Shown piece by piece: positions 47,401-56,451 of a stretch of 64,000 bases of DNA. Source of the stretch: Symbiodinium natans (taxonomy: Eukaryota > Sar > Dinophyceae > Suessiales > Symbiodiniaceae); NCBI GenBank assembly GCA_905221605.1, contig CAJNDS010002135.1:542501-606500 (forward strand). The letters are read 5' to 3'. How positions within the stretch are numbered: the first letter of the stretch is position 1; the number at the start of each line of letters is the position of its first letter. The notes beneath the pieces are model-generated. The model was not told the origin of the DNA. It saw nothing but the letters and a program-made list of their open reading frames with translations, and searched no databases. The position numbers were made by a program, and so were the translations under genes.

Positions 47401-50400
47401 TTACAGCAAGCTGTGCAAGTTCTTCAATCGGGGAAGGTGTCGCAATGGTGATGAGTGTTCCTATGAGCATCGTCGTTATGGTGAAGGTTGGCCAGGAGGA
47501 GGGTCAACTGATCCAAAGAATAGCCAAGAAGCTGATGATGAGGATGGGAACATCGGTGACCCTCCCACAGAGGAAGGTACAGTGGATGAGGCACAGCAGG
47601 AGCGGGAGGATTTAGCCTTCCGGGCCAAGTACAATTTTGGCAAAGGTGCATCAAAGGGTGAGCCTACGTCAGGTGAGTCAAAAGGTCGGCTGTGTCTGTA
47701 TTACAATCAAGGTGGTTGTAAATATGGGACTGCATGCAGGTACCTTCACAACGATGACATAGCATTGGAAGGGACTTGGGAGCCCGGCAAATCTTGGGAC
47801 AATGCTTCCAGGAAGTCACTAAGGGACGCAGGGTTCCACAATTGCTGTTTCGATTATTACCTCCGAGGACGTTGCCGGAAAGGGTTAAATTTCTGCAAGT
47901 ACTCCCATGACGAGATGTCAGAGGAGCGGCTGTCGCTCCTGAAACACTTGGTACAGGTGGCCAATCAGGTCCGGTTTGAAAAAGAGAGAGGATGGGAGAT
48001 TACGGATAGAAGCACGTTTCAGCCGCCTGCAAGTGGGGGAGCTGAATCTTCCTCATCCTCGGCACCGAAAGCACTGCAAATGACCAATGTGTCACAAAAA
48101 GATGGTGAAAAAGGTACTCTGGATGAAGCAGAAGCTGATGAACAAAAGAATTCAGTGGCTGCATCCACTGGTACTCAGCTTCAAAATCCGGAGGAGCCAA
48201 TTGAAAATTGGATGGCTCGCAACGCACACCTGTGGGTGTATACCCCTCATGTAAGTGAGGTGATGATTACGCTTGGTGTGACCAATGTGTCGGACTTGCA
48301 AGAGTTCATCTTTGTGGAAGATTTGGTTGACAAAGGGATCAACAAAGTGACCGCATGCAAAATTCTGCAATTGGTGGGTGATGTCCGATATCGACCGGGA
48401 GGACCGGAAAAGGCAGTTCCTTCTGATGCATCTGTACGGGTACAACAATCTTCTGGGAACAAAGGGACTGGAAGAGCGGCGGTGCGAACCCTCACTCAGG
48501 TGCGTGAAGCTGAAGACTCCGGTGCAAAAACTATGCCGAGAGGCTCCTATCGGGAGCTTTTTGATAAGGTCAGGTACCGTGATGGTTGGACGCTTGCGCA
48601 GAGGTCTCCGTTGTGCGTACAGAAGCTGCGGTTGGTGGGAGTTGGAATGCCGCCGGTGAATCCACCAACAAAAAAGTATCGGTCAAGATCAAACCCTGTG
48701 AGAAGGGGAAGGCCCTTGCTGGACAAAAAACAGGTGCGACAGGTGCCACGCTCTCGGTCACAACGACGAGTGCAACCGGCGGAAGTGGTGGAAAAGCCGA
48801 AGCCACTGGAACTGAAGCCTCGTGGTGGGTTGTCGTATCGGTTCAGCAGAGCGTGGGCAGATGTGGTGGATGATGATGAACAGGCGGAGGCTTTGGTCTC
48901 GTATGCCGCTTCCTCAAGCGATTCAAGCGAAGAGGAGACCAATGCCGTACAACGCCTGAAGGAAATCTTTTTGCAAGAAAGGGATTCGCAGAGAACTGCG
49001 AATCGTGGCAATGTTCCGCAAAGTGGTTCTTCAGGCTCCAATGACGGGCCGAAAAAATCGGTTCACCTTGGCGAAGGGCGCGACAAAGCGTCGCGGGGGG
49101 AGACCCGCCAAGAAGTGACTTCACAAGTTTTTTCGCTACCACAACCTTCTCGTCGAGCTGAACGGTCTCAAAAAAGAGCAAGGGATGGTTCAGTTATGGT
49201 TGGTTCGCTGGCGGTGGGCTCCACGGATGAGGTTTTACCTGGGCAAGGTGTTGCTGGACAGGTGAATGTCTCTGAAAGCGCTCAAGTTCTTCCTGGGCAA
49301 GAAGTGGCTGGACAGGAGACGGCGCCGGAAGGAGCAGTACAGATTTCTGGCGAGGAGACTGACCAAAAAGAAGGAGAAGGTGGGAGCAATGACCTCCGTG
49401 GTGATGATGCGAAGATGTTGGATGGTGGTCCGGTGAGGAGTAACCTTCAGCAATTGCTGGTTAAAGGCCTTCTGACTCGGATTTATTGGAAGGTTGCAGT
49501 TGGCAAGTTGCCGGTGGGGCAAAGAGACTGCCAAAAAGGGTCCAATAAGATGGATCGAAATTTGGTTATTAGCATGTCATCCGAGGGTGCAAGCGAACAG
49601 GATGAGAACCTGGCACTGGAGGACGATGCTGATCAGTCAATGGGTGACGGTGCGATGGTTGTTCTGGTGTATGATCCAAGGACGCTGATTCAGTCGCCAA
49701 CAACTGATTGGGTTATGCGTCGCGGTCTTACCGATCGTTCCGTCTGGCCAGCAATGGCGTACATGGCACAGAGGATATGTGCTGAAATGGTTCAAGTGGA
49801 TGAAATGAATGCCCAGCTAGGGACTGGAGCACTCCTTTTTCAAAGGAGAGATCAAGGACATTATACTGACCTGCATCATTCGTTCCATGACAACCCGTGC
49901 TTGCCGGCGGTGGGGAATTATCCTCTTTCAGTGATGGGTGCCTTGTTGTCTCCTGGTCTGGAAGGGGAATTCAAGAATACTGACAAGTTTGGAACTGCTA
50001 TGGAGGCAATTGCCTATGATTGGAGCCGCAGTCCAGGCATGGAAGTTCATATTGAACTTATGGCGAGGGTAGCCAAAATGGTTCACCCATTCCTGAATCT
50101 GGGAGCCCAAGGGTCGGTGATGGTTTCGGAATTTCTCTGGCAGCGCGGGAGGGCTCGGTTGATGGAGTTCCTTCAAGCGGCGACTTGTGCGGACCAATTG
50201 GAGGCTCTCTGGAGAAGGATGGACGACGATGCTGATGAAGAGGTGGATCCTTCGACAGCGGTGCTGGAAGTTTTTGGACCAGAGGGTGCGGTGCTTGATC
50301 AAGGGAACAATGAATCCCTTATTCCCATTGAAGATGCTGGAGGTGAGATAAGTGGTGACACTGGAGGGGATGGCAAAGCGCCAGAAGTTTCTCCGGAAGA

Positions 50401-51076
50401 GGAGACATCCAGTGGGTCATCAAGACTGGCGGACACAAGGATTTTCTTGTGGTCAGTGTACTCCCGCGTGGCTTCGAATTTCTCTATGCAGGACCGCACT
50501 ACTGGTAAGATCTTTGACAGCACAAAAGGGTATCCTGGTGAAGGACCAAACAATGATGACAATCCTTCCTCTAAGGGGAACTTACCCTGGATCTCAGAAG
50601 ACTACCTCGACGAAGTGGTGTCAAAAAAGATGGAAAGGTCTTCAGATATGGATGGGTTTGTTCCGGGAAGTGAGGGACCATTGGAAAAGGTAGAGGTGGA
50701 GAATGTTACTGCCTCTAAAATTCTTATGGCTCTTTGGAAGAAGGGACATAGAGTTGGTTATAGGAGGTTGTGTCGTTTGAACGCATCTGGATGCAAGGTT
50801 GGAGCAATGAAATGTCCAATCAAAAGGGTGCAGAAGATTGGCACTAGAAAGGCCTTCATGAAGATGTTCAATGTTTTTGGATCGTCTCAGCATGGCTCAG
50901 GAGTTGGCGGAAAACCGATCATGAAGGTGGTAGGACCAAGGCCAGGTTTTCCAGCTGTACTCCAAGCACCAAATACTGATAGCACGTCGGGTGAAGGGAG
51001 CAGTCCCCAGGTACATGGCAATGTTCATGTAGAGCACAATCGCCCTATTGACCGGTATGAGGCAGAGCGCTTGTAG
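44498..51076 (+). CDS. Retroelement ORF1: 2192-aa Gag-like RNA-binding protein
   Basis: The first ATG in frame is at 44498; an in-frame TAA lies at 44462, so no upstream extension is possible. Domains by approximate residue: WW domain 220-248 (WEWHLHEDGRQYYYCL...W), acidic low-complexity to 660, S1/OB-like RNA-binding fold 667-732 (GYGAFLDHGDLNVLIP), CCCH fingers at 971 (C-x7-C-x5-C-x3-H), 1063 (C-x7-C-x5-C-x3-H) and 1117 (C-x8-C-x6-C-x3-H), a possible helical SAM-like module about 1235-1290, an arginine-rich basic stretch about 1390-1440, and a less charged globular region about 1720-1900. No pol motifs were seen. It is likely the particle or RNA-binding protein of the element, though a captured host gene is possible. 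It ends at TAG 51074-51076, after which the same frame stays open. Confidence 0.85.
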   Translation: MPSPKRWLQLASDGGQDGGAGNGAAESLGERSVLEEVIPGAEEHLEEALVAESPNVGMNPNRDMVSNAEAEGRAVSVSPKPGEKRNWDATGGIDREMEVTVLRVLHKHGYQPSSSTSGRMVDQESQTDLIGEVLQAARRPLNKIKRDPSSSSQGGGSGHEQKGADSFEAAPAAGYAMGEEEILQMEAERLRQLSEEEDEMRQVSERDGFRKDEHLIKACDGTTWEWHLHEDGRQYYYCLDTQESKWTLPVVGEKMKSDEVVGSPSGNELEMEAALDSSSSTPKTESTRAFQGSVNSLGEKDFSSTIRDSGPRAGGDAPTSGSPDEEEIPGNRTDIAGAQHLDREGMGALSEGVAAVESVGPEEKIPNVEIGTVSAAEDRVVDVVPVVRECGPGDLEDGGKRSCVATEEVSSFGAKVPAIQREKEASGIAGDTEDLKNEAWSANDARVDAPDITWSAKEARVEVHMALRSTGDCNNGAQVSAAADDGGSQVDALVQPEVSSEERNDKGYTGANEAAVVNDGGNSPLEAMEPKDPAVEESVPAVDDRLNCPAVEEDLPAAEGVTKDSNDGSTPMKGEVLPSGSSPEVDTERITADEAKPLAEKKRGPEVQEHKKDELVGLVEQDEQCDSKVKTKDAPGADDTEVVSEEHAKKVPRAGALESPGTHCYQEGDEIIGLVRCINGYGAFLDHGDLNVLIPAEGNNTCHFRFGDTVNGTVKLVEDDGTIILDTFLVLEEDVEDSSSTLRKWKPSGWSTWWTNPWYVGQWYRDSNGQWDWKQEEEQSDEELVIQELSSEEREERQLYGEKIYKALLENGNEEEAYVGKITGMLLGRPMEDLQECVADQAFLNAEARRAYGILQNGGWKPDGTESTGLGELTTFSRKQYHNALFELACKKRRFSRPVVGEAVATVLNQGEDEFWNALWLDTKLFLQELDGAVQSMSKRENKPMEAYMDPDQYKKAYMTPKTVLSPGYSKLCKFFNRGRCRNGDECSYEHRRYGEGWPGGGSTDPKNSQEADDEDGNIGDPPTEEGTVDEAQQEREDLAFRAKYNFGKGASKGEPTSGESKGRLCLYYNQGGCKYGTACRYLHNDDIALEGTWEPGKSWDNASRKSLRDAGFHNCCFDYYLRGRCRKGLNFCKYSHDEMSEERLSLLKHLVQVANQVRFEKERGWEITDRSTFQPPASGGAESSSSSAPKALQMTNVSQKDGEKGTLDEAEADEQKNSVAASTGTQLQNPEEPIENWMARNAHLWVYTPHVSEVMITLGVTNVSDLQEFIFVEDLVDKGINKVTACKILQLVGDVRYRPGGPEKAVPSDASVRVQQSSGNKGTGRAAVRTLTQVREAEDSGAKTMPRGSYRELFDKVRYRDGWTLAQRSPLCVQKLRLVGVGMPPVNPPTKKYRSRSNPVRRGRPLLDKKQVRQVPRSRSQRRVQPAEVVEKPKPLELKPRGGLSYRFSRAWADVVDDDEQAEALVSYAASSSDSSEEETNAVQRLKEIFLQERDSQRTANRGNVPQSGSSGSNDGPKKSVHLGEGRDKASRGETRQEVTSQVFSLPQPSRRAERSQKRARDGSVMVGSLAVGSTDEVLPGQGVAGQVNVSESAQVLPGQEVAGQETAPEGAVQISGEETDQKEGEGGSNDLRGDDAKMLDGGPVRSNLQQLLVKGLLTRIYWKVAVGKLPVGQRDCQKGSNKMDRNLVISMSSEGASEQDENLALEDDADQSMGDGAMVVLVYDPRTLIQSPTTDWVMRRGLTDRSVWPAMAYMAQRICAEMVQVDEMNAQLGTGALLFQRRDQGHYTDLHHSFHDNPCLPAVGNYPLSVMGALLSPGLEGEFKNTDKFGTAMEAIAYDWSRSPGMEVHIELMARVAKMVHPFLNLGAQGSVMVSEFLWQRGRARLMEFLQAATCADQLEALWRRMDDDADEEVDPSTAVLEVFGPEGAVLDQGNNESLIPIEDAGGEISGDTGGDGKAPEVSPEEETSSGSSRLADTRIFLWSVYSRVASNFSMQDRTTGKIFDSTKGYPGEGPNNDDNPSSKGNLPWISEDYLDEVVSKKMERSSDMDGFVPGSEGPLEKVEVENVTASKILMALWKKGHRVGYRRLCRLNASGCKVGAMKCPIKRVQKIGTRKAFMKMFNVFGSSQHGSGVGGKPIMKVVGPRPGFPAVLQAPNTDSTSGEGSSPQVHGNVHVEHNRPIDRYEAERL

Positions 51077-51790
51077 AAGAGGAAGAAGGGTTTCTGCTAT
51101 TGGTTCGGCAGGGGGAAAGATCGCTGCAAATTCGGTGACGACTGCAAATTCATCCATTCCGAAGATGATGTGGTTCTACATTCATATTGGTGCAAATACT
51201 ATGTGGCAGGGAGAGAATGTTTCGCTGGAAAGGATTGTGAGTTCTCGCATGGTGCAACTGGTGTGAGGTGCGTCCAGTTTGCTCGGTCTGGGAAGTGTCG
51301 ATTTGGTGACAGGTGTGTCTTCGAGCATGGTGTTCCGTTGGAAAAACAGAGGCCAAGGTCTCCAAGGACGCCCCCAAGGGATGGTCCAAGGAGAAAGTCT
51401 GGTGCAAATGGTGGAGAAAAGGAGATCTCTCCTGAACAGTTCGATGATGATGAGGAGGATTTTATGGTTTATGACGAAGAGACCAAGATGACGGAACTGT
51501 TGATGGAGGCGATTTCATTTCTCTCCGGTGGCAAGCCAGATTTGGCTCGGGCAGAGGCGGACCCATTGTTCAAACTCCTGAAGTTCACTGGAGATGCTGA
51601 CCAAATGGATCAAGTATGGGTTTCGTGGACCACTGAAATGTTGTCCGTGCTGGAACTTCTCGAAGTAGTGAAGTCGTATGAGGTTTCGCTCGCGGAGGTG
51701 GAAGAATGGGTCAATGACCTGAGGATATGGTATGAGCGAGCCAATTTGGGAGAGGAAAAGGATCCCAAAAGAGGTAAAAGAGATCCCTAG
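51077..51790 (+). CDS. Retroelement ORF2: three more CCCH fingers, in frame after TAG
   Basis: The frame of ORF1 continues 237 codons past its TAG. It opens with KRKKGFCYWFGRGKDRC and has CCCH fingers of form C-x9-C-x5-C-x3-H, C-x8-C-x5-C-x3-H and C-x8-C-x5-C-x3-H, then an acidic helical part (DDDEEDFMVYDEETKM) and a stop at 51788-51790. No ATG occurs near its start; the first lies after the first finger. Readthrough of TAG, a spliced product or a recent nonsense mutation would each explain it. Confidence 0.7.
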   Translation, partial: KRKKGFCYWFGRGKDRCKFGDDCKFIHSEDDVVLHSYWCKYYVAGRECFAGKDCEFSHGATGVRCVQFARSGKCRFGDRCVFEHGVPLEKQRPRSPRTPPRDGPRRKSGANGGEKEISPEQFDDDEEDFMVYDEETKMTELLMEAISFLSGGKPDLARAEADPLFKLLKFTGDADQMDQVWVSWTTEMLSVLELLEVVKSYEVSLAEVEEWVNDLRIWYERANLGEEKDPKRGKRDP

Positions 51791-52332
51791 AAAGGGAGTC
51801 CAGCAAGGATATTCCTGCCGAAACAGGAGTGGTTGAGACTTCGGAGACGGAGGTTGCCGTTGAAGAAGAGAAGAAAAAGGTAAAAAAGAAGAGGAAAGCT
51901 GCAGCTATCGAAGATCCTTACACTCTCATGGTTCCAAAGCCGAAGAAGATGCCGACGATCATTGAGAAGGGTGGATCAACATCCAATGTGGTGGCTTCTG
52001 CAGTGGAAAAATCCTCGAAGACGCGCACAAAGTCAAATGTCGGTGGAAAGACAAAGAAGAGGGAGAAAAGTCAGAGTCCCAAAAAAGAAGAGGTGGTAAT
52101 GGTTCAAGATCCTGAAGAAAAGGATCGTCCATCTGATGCGGATGCACCAGGGTCTGCCACTGCGAATGAAGAGCTGGGTCAATCTTGCCAGGCGATTGAG
52201 GACGCAAAGAGAGAAGGATTGGTATCCTCAATTCAAAGGGGCGTACAGGATCCTGTTCTTACAGTTTCGGACCTGGAGTATATTCTGCTGCAACTTCACC
52301 TCAAGATTGCCAACAATCGGAAAAAGAAGTGA
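51778..52332 (+). CDS. Retroelement ORF3: lysine-rich tail in the -1 frame
   Basis: Open from 51778, overlapping the end of ORF2 by 13 bases in the -1 frame. It has no early ATG. The product is basic and low-complexity (EEEKKKVKKKRK) and ends LQLHLKIANNRKKK. It may be reached by a frameshift in the overlap, or be one protein with ORF2 split by an indel. Confidence 0.55.
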   Translation, partial: KRSLERESSKDIPAETGVVETSETEVAVEEEKKKVKKKRKAAAIEDPYTLMVPKPKKMPTIIEKGGSTSNVVASAVEKSSKTRTKSNVGGKTKKREKSQSPKKEEVVMVQDPEEKDRPSDADAPGSATANEELGQSCQAIEDAKREGLVSSIQRGVQDPVLTVSDLEYILLQLHLKIANNRKKK

Positions 52333-52702
52333 TTGGATGGTATGGATGAAGGGATAGTTTTTCTCTTTCTGGAGACGGGTGCGCTGGAACAGCCAATGTG
52401 CTGACAATGTGGTGGTTACTATTAAGGGTATGGAAATCCCTGATAGTAGAAGTAAGTAGCTTTTCGCGTAGCGAAGACCACGGTTTGTGGTGAAGAAGGC
52501 CAAGGAGTCTTCAGTGATGAGAGGATCATGGTGAAAAAAGATTCTCTATGGGTGGTAGGTTAGCCAACGTGCTATAATTCAGTCCTGGAAGACGTTAAAC
52601 CACAACTTGCATTTCAAGCAGCTGGCTGCTGCCTTAATGGCAGTTTTTGGCCAAAAGACCTGCATCTCCAATGTGTCCTAGGAAATCCTAGGACAGGGGG
52701 AG
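52333..52702 (+). other. Retroelement 3' untranslated region
   Basis: About 370 bases from the last stop to the 3' LTR, with the purine tract at its end. No long ORF. Confidence 0.6.
52690..52702 (+). promoter_or_regulatory. Polypurine tract
   Basis: AGGACAGGGGGAG ends exactly at the start of the 3' LTR. One pyrimidine interrupts it. Confidence 0.7.
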
Positions 52703-52981
52703 TGCGGAGCTGCAATTGGTATTGTAGAAAGGAGTTAGTGTTGGAAGTTGAAAGGGTTAATGAACCCGTAAACTATGTTTGGCTCAAGGATGGCCAGTCC
52801 GTCCAAAGAAAAAAGTCCGTGTTTGGGAGTGAGGGTTGGGTTAGTGCCCCTCTACTTGTGTAAGGGTGCCCCTTCCTTGTTGCTCTTATCCGTGTTCTTG
52901 GTTGTTTCTTGGTTCGATCTGGGAAATATAAGTTCAGGGCGATTAGGGGAGTTGATTTCCTTCCTTGGTTGTCCCCCCGTA
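52703..52981 (+). repeat. 3' LTR (279 bp)
   Basis: Same sequence as the 5' LTR throughout, offset 8551. It abuts CCCTAAACCC at 52982. Confidence 0.92.
52766..52788 (+). promoter_or_regulatory. Spliced-leader-like segment in 3' LTR
   Basis: Identical to 44215-44237 by virtue of the identical LTRs. Confidence 0.6.
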
Positions 52982-53436
52982 CCCTAAACCCTAAACCCTA
53001 AACCCTAAACCCTAAACCCTAAACCCTAAACCTTCAGCCCTAAGCCCCAAGCTCTTTAAGCTCTAAGCCCTACACCCTGCAGGGAGATCAACCCCGACTG
53101 CGTGGTTGACGTCGTGCGTGGCCCCAAGAGGGTTCAGGGTCCCCCCTCCTTTTCCAGGGTTTAGGGTTTAGGGTTTAGGGTTAGGGTTTAGGGTTTAGGT
53201 TAGCCAACCCCCCCCCCCCCCTCCCCAAGCTTCATAAATCAAGCAGGTGCACCCCTTGTATTCTTAGATTTTTGTTGCTGGCTCTGCCAGGGAAGTAGTT
53301 AGATACCTTCCATCCCCCTTTGAACCCGCAAAGGTTGTTTATATCGGGTACGTCCTGCCCCAGTTTCCTTCGGAGCTAGAAAACTTTAGGGAGTAAAGCC
53401 CCCCCCCCCCCGCACCCGGAACCTTAAACACCACAT

Positions 53437-53529
53437 GGGTGGTTGTCAAATTATGTTGGGTCCCTATTACATTACGGCACCTAATCTTTAGGGTACCCCA
53501 AAAGGGATCATGATTTTGACAACCGCCCG
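53437..53529 (+). mobile_element. Foldback family D-like, copy 3
   Basis: GGTTGTCAAATTATG at the left is matched by CATGATTTTGACAACC at the right, with the same GGGTACCCCAAAAGGG inner arm. Confidence 0.55.
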
Positions 53530-54307
53530 CGTTCTACCAAACCCCCCAAAGAGTGCTGAGGACTTTCGGGCTTCCAAGTTTCGAGGCAATGCTAAAGGGC
53601 CCGGAAGTCCCAAGTCTGGAGGGGCTTTGGGGTGTTAGGGGGGTTAAGCGGGGTTTGGGGGGGGGGGTTTAGCGGGTTTGGCGGGGGTTAAGGGGGTTTT
53701 GGGGGGGGGGGGTTTAGGGGTGTTTGGGGGGGTTCGGGGGGGTTTGGGGGGGTTTGGGGGGGTTTGGGGGGTTTTGGGGGGGTTTAGGGGGTTAAGGCGG
53801 GTTTCGGGCTCGGAGCTATGGTGCTTGGCGTCCTGAAGTTCAGGTCTGAGCTACATCACAGGCACAGGGTCTAGGGCTTAGGGTTTAGGGTTTAGGGTTT
53901 AGGGCTTAGGGCCTAGGGCTTAGGGTTCAGGGCTTAGGGTTTAGGGTTTAGGGTTCTAAGGGAAGGTACATGGTGGCTTGATAGGGTCCCTTACCTGCTT
54001 TGGTATATAAGGGTCATGTAAATATTGAGGATGTGATTGCCCTAAGATTCCGGTACTGAGCAGTCGGTAAGAGGGATGAGAGGTTGAGGTTTAGGTTTAG
54101 GGTGTAGGGTTGCCGACCATGGCAGAAGTTAAGGGTAAGCTCATATCCGGAGGCAAGACTTCTTCGTGAGCGAGACCGAGAGTTTGATCTTGGATCGGAG
54201 GCGCTTTGATGCACGGGACCTGGCATATGCCCTAAACCCTAATGGGTTTAGGGTTAGGGTTCAGGGTTTAGGGTTTAGGGTGGCGCTTTTGTTGAGTCGG
54301 GGGGCGG

Positions 54308-54308
<1 letters not shown>

Positions 54309-54353
<45 letters not shown>
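54309..54353 (+). repeat. Run of about 45 G
   Basis: Uninterrupted G after GGGGCGGC. Such runs are hard to sequence, so the exact length is doubtful. Confidence 0.8.
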
Positions 54354-54354
<1 letters not shown>

Positions 54355-54575
54355 GCCGGAAAGCTTCGAGTCACTGAGGGTCGCAGCTAATTTGGGGCGG
54401 GCATGGAGAGCTCAGTGTTCCGGACGCATACCAATGGTTTAGGGTTTAGGGTTCCGGGCTCAGAAACCAGCCTGACCAGGGTTTAGGGTTTGGGGTTTAA
54501 TTAGGGTTTAGGGTTTAGGGTTTAGGGTTTAGGGTTAGGGTTTAGGGTTGGTGTGGGGCTTTCTAGGTACGGAGC

Positions 54576-54600
54576 CCGTAGCCCCTTGAGCACCAGCAAG
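54576..54600 (+). promoter_or_regulatory. Possible spliced-leader relict upstream of the small gene
   Basis: CCGTAGCC is an exact match to the first eight conserved bases of the dinoflagellate spliced leader, followed by a weakly matching CCTTGAGCACCAG and CAAG. It lies 93 bases before the ATG. Confidence 0.35.
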
Positions 54601-54668
54601 GCTTGTTGCTTGCGTACCATGCAGCGACTGGCTCTGACATAAACACAGGTGTCACTTGCGAAGGCGCA

Positions 54669-55172
54669 ATGGCTTGGTCAATCCTCACATTCGCGCTTGT
54701 CCTCGACGGCGCGGTGAGCGTGAATTTGACCGAGAACGTCACCGAGAATGTGACCGGGCTCCCACGGTGCGACACGGTTACTAGTTTCAATATGTGTCGG
54801 GATACATGCACGGCCGTGCATGGTTTGTCACAAATCACATACGCTGTCAAAGATTGTTTGTGCCAAACCCGGGAGGATACAACTGATGAATGGATGTTTT
54901 GTTGCGATGCTGACTTTGCCTGCGCTACGACTACGACGACAACAAAGGCGAGGGTGACATGCCATGAGCTCGCATCCGTCGATGACTGCAAGCAGGCATG
55001 CCTGGATCAGTATGGCATGATCGCAATGGATGTTCTCTTCACGCATCGCGAAACGTGCAGGACCAATAATGTGGGCGAGTCATGCTGCGACAGCATAGAC
55101 GGAGCGCGTGCCCTCAGCCTCCTTCCAGCGGCAACGATTTCAATGTCAGTGTTGGTGGCACACTTCCTTTAA
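54669..55172 (+). CDS. Secreted cysteine-rich, probably GPI-anchored protein (167 aa), intronless
   Basis: The ATG at 54669 gives a signal peptide (MAWSILTFALVLDGAVSV); the longer open frame upstream has only a TTG. Three N-glycosylation sequons follow (NLT, NVT, NVT). Two related cysteine modules come next: C-DTVTSFNM-C-RDT-C ... C-x-C ... CCD, and C-HELASVDD-C-KQA-C ... C ... CCD, joined by a TTTTTT linker. The C-terminus is a short hydrophobic segment (LLPAATISMSVLVAHFL) without charged tail, typical of GPI attachment or a tail anchor. TAA ends it at 55172. I do not recognise the family. The single 504-base exon contrasts with the 50-base exons nearby and suggests retroposition. Confidence 0.75.
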   Translation: MAWSILTFALVLDGAVSVNLTENVTENVTGLPRCDTVTSFNMCRDTCTAVHGLSQITYAVKDCLCQTREDTTDEWMFCCDADFACATTTTTTKARVTCHELASVDDCKQACLDQYGMIAMDVLFTHRETCRTNNVGESCCDSIDGARALSLLPAATISMSVLVAHFL

Positions 55173-55701
55173 TGTTCTGTCGCGGTTGGCGTCCCTGTCA
55201 TGGGGGCGCTGCCTAATTCAGAAACCACGGATGTTTGTTCGGTACCGTGTGTCACAGGAAAGCGAGAGTCTAGAACCGGGCAGGTAAAAGTTGTAAATCA
55301 TGACAGGGTTTGGGGTTTAGGTTGTTTTTGTTGGTTCCCGACTCCCCGGACTCGTGCCGCGCTGGTTCCCGATTTTATTCGCTCCTGATTCCGACTCTCG
55401 TTTACAGCTAGCACAGCAGACACCTTTGTGCGCACACATGCACCACGAACCCCCCCCCTCCCCAAAGGGATGCACATCGGTTAGCTAAGAAAACTCGATT
55501 ATACTCTAGGCCACGTGAGGATCCCTTTAGGGGTGGCCAGGGGGCCTCCGAGTAACTTTTTGTGCTCGCAGCCCGCAAAAGAGCAGCAACCTTGCCGATG
55601 AAGTCCTCATCGAGCTGCGTGCTTTCAGCCGAATTAAGCAATGGGGACCGCTCGAATACAAAGTAGATAAGAAGACGTCTGCGTGTAGATGGAATCAACA
55701 T

Positions 55702-55801
55702 GGGGGTTGATCAAGATGATGGGCCCTTTGGGGGGTCTATATTATGGTATACTCCTTATCGTTTAGGGTGCCAAAAAGGGCCCATAATTTGATCAACCCC
55801 A
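55702..55801 (+). mobile_element. Foldback family D-like, copy 4
   Basis: GGGGGTTGATCAAGATGATG at the left is matched by CATAATTTGATCAACCCC at the right, about 100 bp. Confidence 0.65.
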
Positions 55802-56451
55802 CATAAAACATAATCCCAAAGTGTCCATATACCATGATTTTATGGTTGTAGGGCCCTAAGTCCATGAATAGAGGGTATATGAACCCTCTGGGACGACAAT
55901 TCTACGACACCGATGATTTTGACCGTCAGACGTCAGACTGACCCTTTTGTTGAAATGGAATGACAAACATCGAACATCTACTGGAACTTGGACTACAGCT
56001 TTGCCATTGTTCCCAGATCTGTACTCTTTCTGCGCCATTGGGCACTACTGTTTCCGGGACCTCTTTGAAGGGTTCCGACGCTTATTTTGGGACATAAGCC
56101 CTGAAGAGCTCCCAGTAGAAGGCTAAAACTATTTGGGGAAGCAAGGCACGACGTTTTGTTGGGGGGACACTCTGAGTCCTAAAAAACCCTAAGCCCGCAA
56201 TTCCCTCAACTCCCTCAATTCCCTCGATTCCCTCACTTGGGTTTAGGGTTTAGGGTTAGGGGACTTAAGGGGGGTAAGCTTAAAGGGTCTAAGGCTTCAG
56301 GGGCTTCAAACCTGTAAGGCGTTAAGGCTTGACGGGTGTAAAGTTTCAAGGGCTGCAAGGCCGTAAGCCTTCAAGGGCTTCAGGATTTGAGGGTTGGGGC
56401 TTAAGGGTTGAGGACTTAAGGTCTCAGGGGATGTGCTGGTTTTGGCGTTTG

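Larger units (their letters stand above)
44152..52981 (+). mobile_element. LTR retroelement, non-autonomous, with CCCH zinc-finger ORF
   Basis: An 8830-bp element is bounded by 279-bp LTRs that are identical by eye. CCCTA flanks both sides, which in a 7-bp repeat context is the phase expected of a 5-bp target duplication. A primer-binding site follows the 5' LTR and a purine tract precedes the 3' LTR. The body encodes a long protein with WW, S1-like and CCCH domains. I find no reverse transcriptase (no Y-x-DD box), RNase H, integrase or clear protease, so it must borrow enzymes, most simply from a Copia-type relative given the primer site. Identical LTRs and the intact 2192-codon frame imply recent insertion. 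Confidence 0.88.
52982..54575. other. Telomeric, G-rich and foldback DNA between LTR element and next gene
   Basis: Holds telomeric blocks, C runs (53208-53222, 53400-53411), foldback D copy 3 and a GGGGTTT-rich stretch at 53620-53810. A run of about 45 G lies at 54309-54353. A weak exon-like frame (LILDRRRFDARDLA) lies at about 54181-54225. Confidence 0.5.

Noticed and set aside
44488-51407. Numerous minus-strand and alternate-frame ORFs inside the LTR element
   Set aside because: They are shadows of the intact 2192-codon frame.
44498-52332. Reverse transcriptase, integrase or protease in the LTR element
   Set aside because: No Y-x-DD box, integrase zinc or catalytic pattern; the one D-S-G triplet lacks the hydrophobic context of a protease.
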